Source: Meconema thalassinum (lineage: Eukaryota; Arthropoda; Insecta; Orthoptera; Tettigoniidae). From it: a DNA stretch of 64,000 nucleotides. The stretch is from NCBI GenBank assembly GCA_946902985.2, contig OX336388.2, positions 1,508,916,545 through 1,508,980,544 of the forward strand, written 5' to 3'. This document shows positions 34,607 through 45,818 of this stretch, piece after piece (the stretch's first letter is position 1; every line of letters starts with the position of its first letter). Made by a program: the position numbers and the translations under genes. The notes under the pieces are model-generated. The model worked only from the letters and a program-made list of their open reading frames with translations, had not been told where the DNA came from and did no database searches.

Positions 34607-34930
34607 CTTGAAGATGATTTATTGTAGGAATATTTGTAATGACGCCTCCAAACCTTGAAATAATCCCCATGAGATATACATTCCCCAGCAGCCAGGAGGG
34701 ATACGATCCAGCTGGCAGTGCGTCTTACAAACTTCCGTCTGATCCACTTCCGTCCCATTTTTAAAAATCACTCCCTCAAAAATATTCAGCAACCGAGTTA
34801 CACATGTTACACATGAAAAATCAAGACCAAAGTGCAACTCTGACAGGTTCTGATCCCCGGCCGGCTGGGGGAAAGACCAAAGCTCTAACCACAGAGCCAA
34901 ACGTGCCCACGGAAATCAAACGTTATGCAT
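34607..34930 (-). mobile_element. SINE-like repeat with tRNA-like head
   Basis: The minus strand starts TTTGGCTCTGTGGTTAGAGC (A-box-like) with a mutated B box (CGGGGATCAGAACC). A body with GGGAGTGATTTTTAAAAATG and CATTACAAATATTCC follows. 34931-35289 shows nothing recognisable. Confidence 0.45.
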
Positions 34931-35289
34931 CGATTTACATACATTGTCTTAGCAAATAATGACATGGACTAAACGATTTCTTCACTGGAGTATATATTCA
35001 TCCTAATCCATTTCATACAAAGTTTATATTATTTCTGTCTGTAGGCTACATTGTATTCATCGTATTCAAATTAGTGAAATATAGGCCAGAACAAGAGATC
35101 AGCTGCCATCTTGTCCTGTAACCCAGACGACTCAGCTTTTTAAAGTCACTTCTGCACTATAATATTACAATATACACTTTTAATTTCGAACGGGCCCACG
35201 TCCTTTAGAACAGTTCAAACGATTCTCGGTTCAAAAATTGGAACTGGTGGGTCCCTCCCATGTTACGGATTATAAAGTTTGCATAATTC

Positions 35290-35695
35290 ACACGGCCACC
35301 ATCCTCAAATGGTACGGCTGATGACCTTGAAGTTTGGGCACAAGTCGCGTCCCATATGAAAGTATGTGTTTACCAAATTTGGTAAAGATCTGTTGATTAG
35401 TTTGGACGTAATTTAATTTTATATTTTGACCATTTCAGTGGCCACCATTAAGTTTTGGTAAAGATGGCAGCAATATAAAACATGACGCTGAGGTGTCCTT
35501 TGCTAGTGCTACCTCTGTACCAAATTTCGCTCAATACAGTTTCGTCGTTTTGGAATTGACAGGGGGGGACAGATGTGCAGAATTGCAGAGTACACACACA
35601 CTCACACACAGATAGACACACAAAGTGTTGGCCCTTTGTTGATCTCATAAGTCTACTTTCATTTTTTTTTTTTGCTAAAATCGAAAGTAGACTAA
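35290..35695 (-). mobile_element. ATIR element 5' portion H9
   Basis: The 5' end at 35695 reads TTAGTCTACTTTCGAT on the minus strand and folds with GAAAGTAGACTTATG. A (TG)n-rich tract follows, then GGTACAGAGGTAGCACTAGC-type sequence like the 293-bp units of H3. The 3' half is missing. It preserves the empty site for the LINE in H2. 35696-36244 shows no clear feature. Confidence 0.7.
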
Positions 35696-36244
35696 TAACT
35701 CACTTTAATAGATTCATGGGTGCTGGCGAAACAACGCCTGCCAAGCTCGACAGCCTAGTTCAGATATCACTCCTCCCACTGGTTCCGGTAGAATTGAGAT
35801 CTGTTGAATACACTACTTAATTTTGATTGTTTGTATTCCTACTCTATGAATCTATCAACGATGGGTAATCGTAACTAGTTGAATATAAGAACACCCTTGC
35901 AATTTCTCAGAAAAGTATTTGTTCTTCAGCGAGAGATTGACTTCCCCCAATTGCCACTTAAAGCGTCCTCCACCCTCTCTGTCTGTCTGTCTAAAAATAG
36001 CCAATGAATCACGAGATGGCTGTATCCCGGAGGGTGTGACCGAGGAGCCACAGTAGTTGAGTGTTTGTCTTTAATTTCTTGGCAAGTCCAATTGACTTAG
36101 GGTCGCCAGTCACTTTGTGCGGCTACATCTCGAGAAAGTTTCACTCAGCTCATGCAGACCGAGCAGATTAAACAATGGCTAACCCTTAGAGGACTCTTAG
36201 CGGGCCTCATTCAGTATGCATCACTCAGCTTAGATGTGGATATT

Positions 36245-36746
36245 TCAATGGCTCTAAGATACTAACAAACAAAGGACCATATTTGCAACTCGCTCAACAT
36301 AGGTCGAGTCGTTGGATCTTTTTCATAGCGTTTCGAATCCCTCAGTATGCCTTTCATCGGAGGGGAAGTAAAGCCGGCAGGGCCATGTCATAGATTTATG
36401 ACATGTAAAGGAACCTTCCACTAACTACGTTTGTGCGAAGCTAAAATTTGTAGGTTAGATTTGATAAGGCTCTATTAGTTCCAACGTTTGCTGCCAGGTG
36501 CTGGTTGCGATAGCATCTAGTAACCAAGCTCGCAGCTAGGTGTCGTGGACGGTAGCATTTGGTAGCAAAAGTAGGAAATACTTGGAAATTGATCGTCTAC
36601 AGTCCTTGCCTGAATCACAGATAACACACACTAATACAGCCAGCACAATTAACACTGGTTATCAGACAGATTCTAAACACACCCAAAGTACACGGGGCTA
36701 CATGACCGCGTTGTCGCAGCCCCTAAATTAAGGAACCAACCAACAC
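36245..36746 (+). mobile_element. SINE family S1
   Basis: Head region with AGGTCGAGTCGTTGGATC and AGCGTTTCGAATCCCTC (B box). The body has CATGTCATAGATTTATGACA, AGCTAGGTGTCGTGGACG and GGTAGCATTTGGTAGC. The shared tail ends GGCTACATGACCGCG ... CCCCTAAATTAAGGAACC. From 36747 to 37859 I see only a short (AAT)n at about 36843 and otherwise unassigned AT-rich sequence. Confidence 0.75.
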
Positions 36747-37859
36747 AGGTCGTAAAATTTACTACCGTAAATGTGTAGTTGTCGTTTTCTGGCTTTGCAG
36801 GGTACCATTACATCAAAAATAAAAACAATAATAATTATAACAATAATAATAATAATAACAATAATGACTGAGATTTTCGATAGTATAAAAGTATGACAGG
36901 GAGAAGAACTCTACACATTTTGTTTAATCTTTCATTGGATATAAATAATCAAAACTTGAAAAAAGAAACAAAAGGAATAACTATTGGTAGACTTCTCAGG
37001 AATAAAAAGTATTTGCACCGTCATATCTTTGCCGATCATTTAACAATTATATTAAATAATAGGTAGAAAGCTGAAAATTCTGAAAGAACTGAAGCCAAAA
37101 CTAGTCTCCAAAACTCAAACGAAGAAACCCATTGTATCATAGTCTGTATCTAGATGAACAGACTAAATTACTAAATTCGGCATTATTTTTCAAGTTTCTA
37201 AACATAAGGATTCATTCAATCTTCAGGATGAAATTGTGAAGCAAACAGAAAATTACTAAATTGCAAGAACGATATCAAATATCCAACAATGCAATAGTAA
37301 GACAGTTCAACACAATAAACAAACCTAAAATATTATAAATATCCGCGACATTGATCCCTGGAGGCATATCACAAATTAAATACGCACAAAAGCAAAAAGG
37401 AAAAGTATGCGGGAAATATACAACCCTGTCTGTAAAGAAGGGATTTGACTGAAAGGAAATCTCATAGTTTTTGCCCAACATCCTGAAAATACGTCCCAAA
37501 GGTACAGAAAAAGCCTATTGAACTTGATGTACTGTCACTCATTATCAATGGACAATAATAGTCTAACCGTAATAATTTCAACCTTGCCCTCTCACTCAAA
37601 ATCTAGAACAATATTATTGGTTCATTGAAATTGAAAGCGACCTTCAAGAAATAAGCTTTGCAAGAGAAACAGTGCTGGACAGATCATTCAAATGACTAGT
37701 CGACAATCATCAATTTACTGTACATACAAACAAACAAGGACGGACGAAACAATAATTTCAGTGAGAAGGCGAGGAAAGTTTGGGAGATAAAGAGAGTCAA
37801 CATGTTAGCGTATTTCAATCTCACTCCTCAATTGGGAATTATAATTTAATATTATTATT

Positions 37860-37877
37860 AATAATAACAACCATAAC

Positions 37878-37931
<54 letters not shown>

Positions 37932-37932
37932 T
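37860..37932. repeat. (TAA)n microsatellite adjoining the R4-like LINE
   Basis: TAA units, the last run uninterrupted, ending exactly where LINE-coding sequence begins at 37933. Confidence 0.95.
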
Positions 37933-40068
37933 CTCAAGGATGTAAGGAACAGCTCACTATTGATGCCGTGGCATTAGAGCAGGCCTGTCGTAGATCACGA
38001 AATCTTTATGCCTGCTTTATTGATTACCAAAAAGCATTCGATTCCGTAACTCATACATGGCTAATACAGAGCTTGGAGATTTACAAGGTCAACCCTATTA
38101 TAGTGAACTTCCTGAAGTGCGCAATGGTTTCATGGAGCACTGCCCTCCAACTTACAGTGGGTGGCATTCGTTTAACATCTTCATTAATACCGATTCGCCG
38201 AGGAATTTTCCAAGGAGACTCGCTAAGCCCACTCTGGTTTTGTCTGGCATTGAATCCTCTCTCGCAAATCCTGAACAGTAGCAACTACGGAATTAGTATT
38301 AAGGGTAATCATGTGAAGCGTACAAGATGAACCATCTTCTTTACATGGATGACATTAAACTGTATGCATCATCTAAAGTGCACCTACAATATCTCATCTC
38401 TATCACTCAGAGATTTTCCTCAGATATCCATATGCAGTAAAGTTTTGATAAGTGCAGAACACAGTCTGTTATTAGAGGCTCGCACTCTGCACAAGGAATA
38501 CCTGTTGGAGAGGGACAGAGAAGTATTCAGCCGTTGGAGGAAGGCGCATTGTACAAATATCTTGGGTTCGCCCAGAGTACCCGTCTCAGACATGGTGATA
38601 TCAAGAAGAACATTACTGAGCAGTATACTTCACGACTTCGCAGTGTTCTCTCTTCAAAACCTAGCGCTAAACATATCATTAAGGCAGTTAACACATTTGC
38701 AATGCCCGTAGTTACATACTCCTTTGGATAATCAGGTGGACTCAAACTGAACTGCATGATCTGCAACGAAAAACATCGGTGCTTTTATCACGCCATCGTA
38801 TGCACCATCCGAAATCAGCAACAGAGTGCCTGACTCTACCTCGGTCTGAAGGTGGTAGAGGACTGATAGACATCATGAACCTTCATACAAAACAAGTGAC
38901 AACTCTGCGTGCATTTTTCCACAACAAAGGAGAAACATCCCCTCTCCATCGCACTGTATCTTCAGCTGCTGATAATTACACACCGCTCCATCTGTCATCT
39001 TTAGATCCACCAGTAAAAGAAATGAAAACTACTGAATACAAGATCGGGAATTGGAAACAGAAGGCTCTTCATGGGAAGTTTCCACATGAGTTGGACCAGC
39101 CTCACATCGACAAGTTAGCGTCGCACGCGTGGCTGACCCACTCGGTCCTCTTTCCGGAAACAGAGGGATTTGTTGTAGCTATCCAAGACCAAGTTGTTGC
39201 TACTCGAAGCTATCGGAAATTTATCATAAAAGATCCAACAACAGAGAGTGAGAAATGTCGCCGCTGTGGCAAATGCAGTGAGACCATTCAACACGTTATA
39301 TCAGGTTGTTCCCACCTTGCCAACACTGACTACAAACATCGACACGATAAAGTTGCCAACATTATCCACCAGAAACTGGCCTTGAATTACGAACTTATTC
39401 AAAGCTCCGTCCCCTATTGGAAATACACACCATCTGCAGTACTCGAAAATGCCACACACTAGCTCTATTGGGACAGAGGAGTTGTGACAGATGTCGCAGT
39501 CAGTAACAATCGGCCAGATATCATTGTCATCAATAAAGTACACAAAGAGGCATTACTGATAGATATCGCATGTCCTAACACTCAAAACATCCAAACAACA
39601 GCTGCTACTAAAATATCTAAGTACATAGAGCTGGCAATTGAGATAAAGCAGATATGTAAACTTGATTCGGTGACTACCATCCCAATGATTGTATCGTGTA
39701 CTGGTGTTATACCGAAAACTCTCCACAGTAGTCTATCAATATTGGATCTGCACCCGCAGATATATATTGAACTTCAGAAGGCAGTTCTGTTAAACACATG
39801 CCATATTGTTAGGACGTTCCTTGGTGACAATACCCTGGCCGAATACCCAGCAAGGCTCGATGATCCAGATGGGAATTTAGCTCATCCTACAAATGAAGGA
39901 GACTCGTGAATGCGGGAACGACATGGATGTGAAGTCTCTGAACAGTGTAATCGTAATTATCTCAGTACAGATGGTTCCTTGCTAAGGCCGAACCAGGCTG
40001 TAACAGAAAATGTAGCCGGTATTAGCCGTGATAATGTTGTCAAACAATAAAATAATAATAATATAAAA
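37933..40068 (+). pseudogene. R4/Dong-like LINE with restriction-like endonuclease, 5'-truncated and broken
   Basis: Coding starts inside the RT: FIDYQKAFDSVTHTWL, RRGIFQGDSLSPLWFCLALN. After a frameshift near 38328 comes LLYMDDIKLYASS (YMDD at 38342-38353), a stop near 38437, and EGALYKYLGFA with VNTFAMPVVTYSFG. A shift near 38730 leads to HRMHHPKSATECLTLPRSEG. The C-terminus has CRRCGKCSETIQHVISGC (C-x2-C-x8-H-x4-C) and, after a stop at 39460-39462, RPDIIV...LIDIACP (PD-x14-D). These are the zinc finger and restriction-like endonuclease of R2/R4-type LINEs. The copy runs from a (TAA)n tract to an (AAT)n-rich tail at 40047-40062. Dong-type elements are known to use TAA repeats. Confidence 0.82.
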
Positions 40069-41005
40069 CTAGTTGAAACCCGTGAAAACATGACGGTCAT
40101 TGGGAAAATATTTACGGAAGGATTTTCTTATATGCATTCTTTGTATGATTACAGAGAAAGATCGACTTTGCAACATATAAATGCCCATGACTGAAAACTT
40201 GATGAAGCAAATAGTGACCTACACGTTCCATAGTTTCCCCTTGAGCTTTATTGATTGTGATAAATTATGCCAAGCGATTGGAAATTGGTGGTTCTTAAAA
40301 GAAAATGGGAGTATTTTTATGGCATATTTATATTGGATTTTTAAAGTGGCTTCGTATTTTGTCCGATTTCTCACTTTATTGCGTCAATTTGTAGTTAACA
40401 TACGACCGGACAATGCTCCTTTTCGTCGAACGGGGTTTTATAGTAGTATTTCTCCCAAAATTAACGTCTTATTCGATAACACTATAGTGCTCTGCATCAA
40501 TGGAGCCGCTAAATATTAAATGGCAAATAATACTCCCCTTGCAAAAACAACGGTGTGGTTAGACTCATTGTTATGTACTCTAAACAAATAAAATCAATGA
40601 ACAATTGGCTTACACAATGAAGTTCAACATGACCAGTGTATTCACCGTCCAGAGACTTTCATACTAAGTTGGTTGCTGAGGAGAATGCGATGAGGCTGAT
40701 CGCCAATAATAAAATCCTTAAAATTATCCTTGCCAGCAACAGTGTTGGCAATAGTTTGCAAATGAAGCTCAAGGCGATGTTCTTCATTTTGATATAAACA
40801 GCATGAAACTTCTCGAAATAAGCAATTTCTATCGCCTGTTATAGGTTCAATCCTTTTTTTTTACAGCAAACTATGCAGGGGAGCATAGAATCACTTCACC
40901 AAATTACAGGATGAGCACAGACTCTTTGCCAGCCACCGTAATGGAGGCAGTTTTGGAATTATATGTCCCGTGCATGTCGAAAAACGCATTAACATAGGGA
41001 AGCCC
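40069..41005 (-). mobile_element. Helitron 2, internally deleted derivative
   Basis: The 3' end on the minus strand is CTAG at 40072-40069 after the hairpin-like CCGTCATGTTTTCACGG, with host A at 40068. It carries the helicase C-terminal tail (around 40190-40260), the N-terminal region (around 40320-40520) and an OTU-derived block (around 40640-40860) matching Helitrons 1 and 3, with almost everything between deleted. No intact ORF remains. It begins immediately at the tail of the R4-like LINE. Confidence 0.78.
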
Positions 41006-41275
41006 ACTATTAAGAGATCCGGATTCATTTCTCTGCTCTGCCAAGAAATGTAATTCTGGCCTGAGGGCTGGAACGGGACGCACTCAGCCTCGTGAGGTAA
41101 AACTGAGGAGAGGTAGGATCGATTCCAACCTTAACTATCTTGGATGTGTTTCTCTTTCACTCCAGGCAAATACCGGGATGGTTCCTTACTTAATGCCTCG
41201 GCGTTCTCCTTCCTAATCCTCACTTTAGTTACAGATACACACATTAATACGACCATCACAATAACACAGGTCGGT
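41005..41275 (+). mobile_element. SINE family S2, truncated 3' end
   Basis: GATCCGGATTCATTTCTCTG (B-box region), AATTCTGGCCTGAGGGC, CCTCGTGAGGTAAAACTGAG, then CACAATAACACAGG, after which repeat M sequence (GACACTCTGCAAATCTACAG, 41297 on) replaces the rest of the tail. It follows a Helitron 5' end just as 15060-15440 does. Confidence 0.65.
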
Positions 41276-41345
41276 AACATATTTTTTTCTCTTAAAGACA
41301 CTCTGCAAATCTACAGGCCATGAGCTTTTGTCAGAGTGCTTTACG
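41276..41345 (+). mobile_element. Repeat M fragment
   Basis: GACACTCTGCAAATCTACAG and GAGCTTTTGTCAGAGTG match 16840-16900 and 61250-61300. It ends abruptly at the Helitron 3 sequence. Confidence 0.6.
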
Positions 41346-42110
41346 AAGTCGAACATGATGGTCAATGGTAAAATAATTACCGAAGGATTTCCTTATATAC
41401 GACATTCTTTGTACGACTACATTTTGGGCACTATTGAAACTTATGGGCGTCGAAAGATCGCACTCTTGACATTGCAACATATAACATATAACTGGCCATG
41501 ACTGAAAAATTGCTGAGGTAAATAGAGACCTACACGTTCGAGAGTTTCCCCTTGAGCTGTATTGATTGTGATACAGAATGCCAAGTGAATTAGAAATTGA
41601 CGTCCCTTAAAAGAAAATGGAAGGGTTTTGTCGGATGGTGTTAAATCAACTCGAGGGATTAGAGCTCTCTGCCCAATTTTATCTCCACTGATTATTTCCA
41701 AATCCAAACAATTTTCATACAATTTCTTTACAAATAACCTGGTTCCGTTCAGGAGCCCTTGGGAAACGTTCCGATTTCTGAGGAGCATAACTATAGCTCC
41801 AACTTTTAGAGTAAGAATATGTGGAGGCAAACCACTTAATTCCAAGGAATTCAAGAATTCTGTAGGAAATTGAAGTAGATTCAGTAATTAATCTGTTAAC
41901 GCTGGTGTATGTTTTTGAACTACAGGGTATAAGATCGATGACTTTCAAATTAATGTCATTACAGTGTTCATTTTTTGGTGTTAGAATGCATACTTTCGAG
42001 AAATTGATTATATCTTTCGTAGAAATGAATGTTTCGCCGTAAATCACAGTCACGATGTCATCATGCACTAAAATTCTAGGTGGTAGTTCAATAACATTTG
42101 ATTCCTCACC
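41346..42110 (-). pseudogene. Helitron 3: C-terminal end of the Pif1-like helicase
   Basis: On the minus strand the reading 42152-41715 gives ELPPRILVHDDIVTVIYGE and NDINLKVIDLIPCSSKTYTS. A shift leads to 41854-41441 with NSLELSGLPPHILTLKVGA, IVMLLRNRNVSQGLLNGTRL, ALIPRVDLTPSDKTLPFSF, CITINTAQGETLERVGLYLP and FSHGQLYVICCNVKS. These are the C-terminal motifs of Helitron Pif1-family helicases (GxPPHxLxLKxGAxxMLLRN; the final motif VAFSRVxS is degraded). The CTAG end is lost, replaced by repeat M. The other half of this Helitron is at 51907-55040, separated by the 9.8-kb insertion. Confidence 0.85.
42105..42110. repeat. 6-bp target-site duplication CTCACC (left; right copy 51907-51912)
   Basis: CTCACC directly precedes the left AGTAGTAGGG end and directly follows the right CCCTACTACT end. 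Joining the flanks across one copy restores continuous Helitron sequence. Confidence 0.9.
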
Positions 42111-42846
42111 AGTAGTAGGGCTAAGCCGGTCCTGGATAGATTTCAAGGTCATCCATGGTTTCTCGTGGTCACGTGCCCCCCCCCCCCCAGGCGTTCCCTT
42201 GGGGGAGGGGAGGGGGGGGGGAGGGGAGGGGAAAGGGTGGAAGGTCTGGCTTGGAAGCAGACCCAGTAGTTAGCCGACCTGTGTGTGCATTGCCTATATA
42301 GCTTGTGGATGGAAGTGGGGGAGGGGACCGGTTCGGGCGACTGTCGAAGGTAGTCGAATGTGACCGAGTGTAACTTAGTAGTAGGGGGCTACTAGGAGTT
42401 CTGCCCCACCCCACCACCTCTCCCTCTGACGTCACATACTAACCCGCAATACATTCAGGGGCAAAGTCGATATCTCGCAAACCCATGGTCCGATTTTGAC
42501 AAATGAGGTGTCGTTGGACTCGGGCTAACGCCCTCTTTCAAATGGACCACTCATTTCAACCCCTAAATAAAACCTACCCCTACTATAGGGTGAAATAGTA
42601 TTTTTTTAGTGAAAGTCTCTTTTCAAATGCGACATGTATAAGGTGCGCTGCTGAAATGAACTTAAACGTGGTTGCTCATATCGCGCATGCGTTTGGCTGG
42701 CTGCCGATATGGATTAATATTTTTGTTTTTGTTTTTTACGCATGCGCACTTGGGATTTTTGTAAGAGGGCGAGCTCTTTGAAAAAAATGATTGATAAGAA
42801 GGGGTTTTGGTGGTGAGGAGAGAACCAGATAGTCGCCTACTTTCCC
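42111..42846. repeat. Left terminal inverted repeat, 736 bp
   Basis: Aligned with the right arm by eye it is nearly identical apart from poly-G/C length changes and about 30 bp absent at the position matching 51708-51738. It contains a G-rich tract (42193-42237) with several GGGG runs, the phrase GACGTCACATACTAACCCGC, and GCGCATGCG twice. Confidence 0.92.
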
Positions 42847-44007
42847 TTTGGACTGGTCCCTGTTGACACCTTTTTGGACGGGCCCTTTTTGAATGGAGTA
42901 ATTTTTGACGGGTCCCTGTGGACTGGTCCAAAGGAATCAGTCAAAAGGACCAGTCCAAAGGGACAAATCAACAGGAATCAATGAAAAGGGGAAAGCGCGT
43001 CATGTAAGTCGTTGCGCGCCGCCGCCGTGCGAACATAGGTGTTTATCAGCAGTCTCCGGCAATGTTTGGGAGAGTAACCTTGAAAAGTAGCTGAAACTCG
43101 GTAGTCGAAAGCATAGCTTGACCCGTTTCTTACCTATATGACAAGGTTAGGTTAGGTAAATTTAGGTTATGTTAGGTGAGCTGAGGTTAAGTCTTAAAAT
43201 ATTCCCTCTCTTATGTGTTCAAAGTCGATTCACCCTGAACAGTCAGCCAAAACTTTAAATATGTATATATCATTACATAAAGAATTAAAGCAAACTCAAT
43301 TAATTATGAATGGCGTTTTTTTGGTGTTACTGTTCAATGTAGACAGAATATATGCATTAAATGATAGACTCAACACAAAATGTTTTGATTGTTGACTTGT
43401 GTTATTGATAAATTGGTTTAATGTTAGGGGCAGTGCACACTTTCCATGTCGATAATTTATATAGGCTAGAAGGATGGTGTTGCAAACTTCTGATGTGTAT
43501 TTCCAAATTTCCTGCATAGTCTATTTCATAGAATTTTCCTGTAACTTAAAAGTTCATGCTGATTTTGTCTTTGTGTGTTTGACATTGTAACTACAATGGT
43601 TGATTGGATATTCTTTGTCAACTTTCAAATCATGTAATTCATGTCAGATATGTTGGAATATTTGTTCATGTGTAAAGCTATCAAGTACGGATACCTAATT
43701 GGTTACACAACTGTTTCATAATGAAAATCTTGATCTCTGATTCATTGGAGAACTGTTTACGCTTGTCTGAACCAAGACTAACTGACTACTCACTGCTAAG
43801 GATTAGAAATTACATTTACTCAAATCACATTCTGGTAAAAAAGATCATGACTACTATAAACTGCTACCACTCTTCCACCACTTTGCTAACACTTTTCTAC
43901 CATTTGACTCTCACTTTTGCTCTTACTTTAAACTGCACATACTACAAACAATCATTTTTATTATCGAGTTAACTTTACTAGAGATTAGTTTATGCTTAAC
44001 AGTTGGC
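42847..44007. other. Unassigned 5' interior of the long-TIR element
   Basis: GGACTGGTCCCTGTTGA near 42851 recurs inverted near 42945-42975 (GGACCAGTCCAAAGGGAC), forming a hairpin just inside the TIR. GGTTAGGTTAGGT-type sequence lies at 43145-43190. A short early run of CTACCACTCTTCCACC (43863) precedes the FLYWCH gene. No other gene is recognised. Confidence 0.6.
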
Positions 44008-44706
44008 ATGGATGTATCAACGACTAGCTATGGTAAGCCATGTGCTTACTATAAAGGATATGCATATATTGTAAAAAGAACTAATAAAAATGGAACTGTT
44101 ATTTGGTGCTGTTCGAAACAACGATCTAAAAAGTGTCGAGGAATGATTAAGACAAAAGGCTCCAACATACTTATTTCAATCGATCATCATTGTAAATCTC
44201 AAAATAATACTCATTTAAATGGACAAAATACTCTAACCAAGGTAAAAAAGCAAGATCAAGAAAAAAATAGTGTGGCTCAAGATAGTGCTTTGTTTGTTAA
44301 AGAGCATTTATTATCTCCTGAAAAAGACATGTTAGGACAGTCGTTAACGTCTAAGAAACCTCTAACACTATCAAAGACAACACAAACTATGCCAAAGGTT
44401 GTTGCATTGCAAGATGAACAAAAAGGATTAGATAGTAATAGTGATGATGATTATATTGATGATAATTATATTGATGATGATAACCATGATGATGATGATG
44501 ATTATCATGATAATGATGATGATGATGATGATAATGGTTTACACCCAAAAAAATCATTTGTTAAATTTGTTTACTGGAACAATCCCAGTAAGCTAATCCA
44601 GCGGTTTCAGTACTTGCATACCTGTAAACAGGCTGGTCATACTAAATATGAGGAAGAACTTTTGGATATAGAAAATGAGCTTCGTAATGCTAAAATTATA
44701 GTGTAA
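44008..44706 (+). CDS. FLYWCH zinc-finger protein, 232 aa, intact
   Basis: The ORF is uninterrupted from ATG at 44008 to the stop at 44704-44706. Residues 8-62 form a FLYWCH-type finger: GKPCAYYKGYAYIVKR, then VIWCCSKQRSKKCRGMIKTK (Trp33, Cys35, Cys43) and the closing His pair IDHHC (His60, His61). Residues about 142-183 are a highly acidic Asp-rich tract from GAT repeats. The C-terminus (190-232) has VYWNNPSKLIQRFQYL and EEELLDIENELRNAKIIV, resembling, from memory, a short module at the end of proteins in insect Maverick-like sequences. FLYWCH fingers bind DNA and occur in host and transposon proteins. A role in transposition or regulation is inference. Base use is AT-rich like its neighbours. 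Confidence 0.75.
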   Translation: MDVSTTSYGKPCAYYKGYAYIVKRTNKNGTVIWCCSKQRSKKCRGMIKTKGSNILISIDHHCKSQNNTHLNGQNTLTKVKKQDQEKNSVAQDSALFVKEHLLSPEKDMLGQSLTSKKPLTLSKTTQTMPKVVALQDEQKGLDSNSDDDYIDDNYIDDDNHDDDDDYHDNDDDDDDNGLHPKKSFVKFVYWNNPSKLIQRFQYLHTCKQAGHTKYEEELLDIENELRNAKIIV

Positions 44707-44756
44707 TGAATCCGTGTAACCGCTTAAACTATTTCTTAACAATACATGTAATATTT

Positions 44757-45000
44757 TCTACCACTTTGCTACCACTCTTCTACCACTTTGCTACCACTCT
44801 TCTACCACTTTGCTACCACTTTTCTACTACTTTTCTGCCACTTTTCTACCACTTTTCTAGTTTGCTACCACTTTTCTACCACTCTGCTACCACTTTTCTA
44901 CTACTTTTCTACCACTTTTCTACCACTATGTTACCAATTGTCTACCACTTGTCTACCACTTTGCTACCACATTTCTACCACTTTTCTATCACTTTTAACT
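44757..45000. repeat. 11-bp minisatellite (TCTACCACTTT)n
   Basis: About 22 copies of TCTACCACTTT/GCTACCACTCT, starting 50 bp after the FLYWCH stop and ending AACTGTACATATTAAATATA. An abbreviated version precedes the FLYWCH gene at 43860-43940, also ending AACTGCACATACTA, so the gene is bracketed by related repeats. Short Leu/Phe/Tyr-rich ORFs in it are artefacts. Confidence 0.93.
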
Positions 45001-45166
45001 GTACATATTAAATATAAAAGCCAACGCTAAATAATTCTATTACCAGAACAGAGATAACCTTTGTAGTGTGCAAATCATACTAACAGGTTAGTTACTACTT
45101 TGGAACTTACTACAACTACCGAGGTAAACAACGTGACTCTATAAAGGCTACTCTTATAACTTTAGA

Positions 45167-45340
45167 CGACAAAATGTAAAAGGAATAATATTCTGGCAAT
45201 GCTCAAAACAGAGGTCAACAAAATGTCGAGGCAATATGAAAAGTAGAAATGGTGTGGTTTTAAGTGTGAGTGATCATCAATGTAGTGCTCCAGACAAAAC
45301 ACTGATGGTGTTGACAAAAAAATCATCAGAATGCTAAAAA
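45167..45340 (+). pseudogene. Second, truncated FLYWCH copy
   Basis: One frame reads RQNVKGIIFWQCSKQRSTKC, then RGNMKSRNGVVLSVSDHQC, and reaches a stop at about 45336. Alignment with residues 23-62 of the intact copy is clear (W-x-C-SKQRS-x-KC-RG, then D-H-x-C). The N-terminal part is interrupted by stops and no start is present in frame. Downstream, KDVATQNSALFVELRLTP in a different frame matches NSVAQDSALFVKEHLLSP of the intact protein, so homology continues to about 45420. Sequence divergence is substantial, so this duplication is older than the TIR identity suggests. Confidence 0.75.
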
Positions 45341-45818
45341 GTTAGTATAAGAGAAAGATGTTGCTACTCAAAATAGTGCATTGTTTGTTGAGCTACGTTT
45401 AACCCCTGTTGGTAAAGTTATGTTGTATCCATCTTCCACGCCTCAAGAGTCATCAACATCACATACTATGCAAGAAGTAGTGTTGTTGTTGTTTTAAGGG
45501 GGCTGAACTACAAAGTCATCTGCCCTTGATATGCAAGTGGATCGAAAAGGACTAGATAGTTATAGACAAAAGAGAGTTGTAGTTTGTATATAACTATTGT
45601 ACAAGTACTTACATTAAATAAATAAAAATAGTGTATGTGTATTGTCTGTTTTTCTTAATTGCTATCCCTATGTCCCACTATTAATGCAATTGTTAACCAT
45701 CAACAGTCTCTGACTATGTTCGCAAAGAGAGTGACCTTAAACAATACACTCTATCTATGGTTTGTGTACCGAGTACACAATAATACAGTGTGGTCAAGCC
45801 ATGTTGAGGCAATAGTTA

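Noticed and set aside
42169..42435. 88-codon ORF in the left TIR with a counterpart in the right TIR
   Set aside because: Conserved only because the TIRs are identical; low-complexity Pro/Ser content and no motif.
43145..43190. TTAGG-like sequence suggesting telomeric repeats
   Set aside because: Only a few irregular GGTTAGGTTAGGT-type units, not a tandem TTAGG array.
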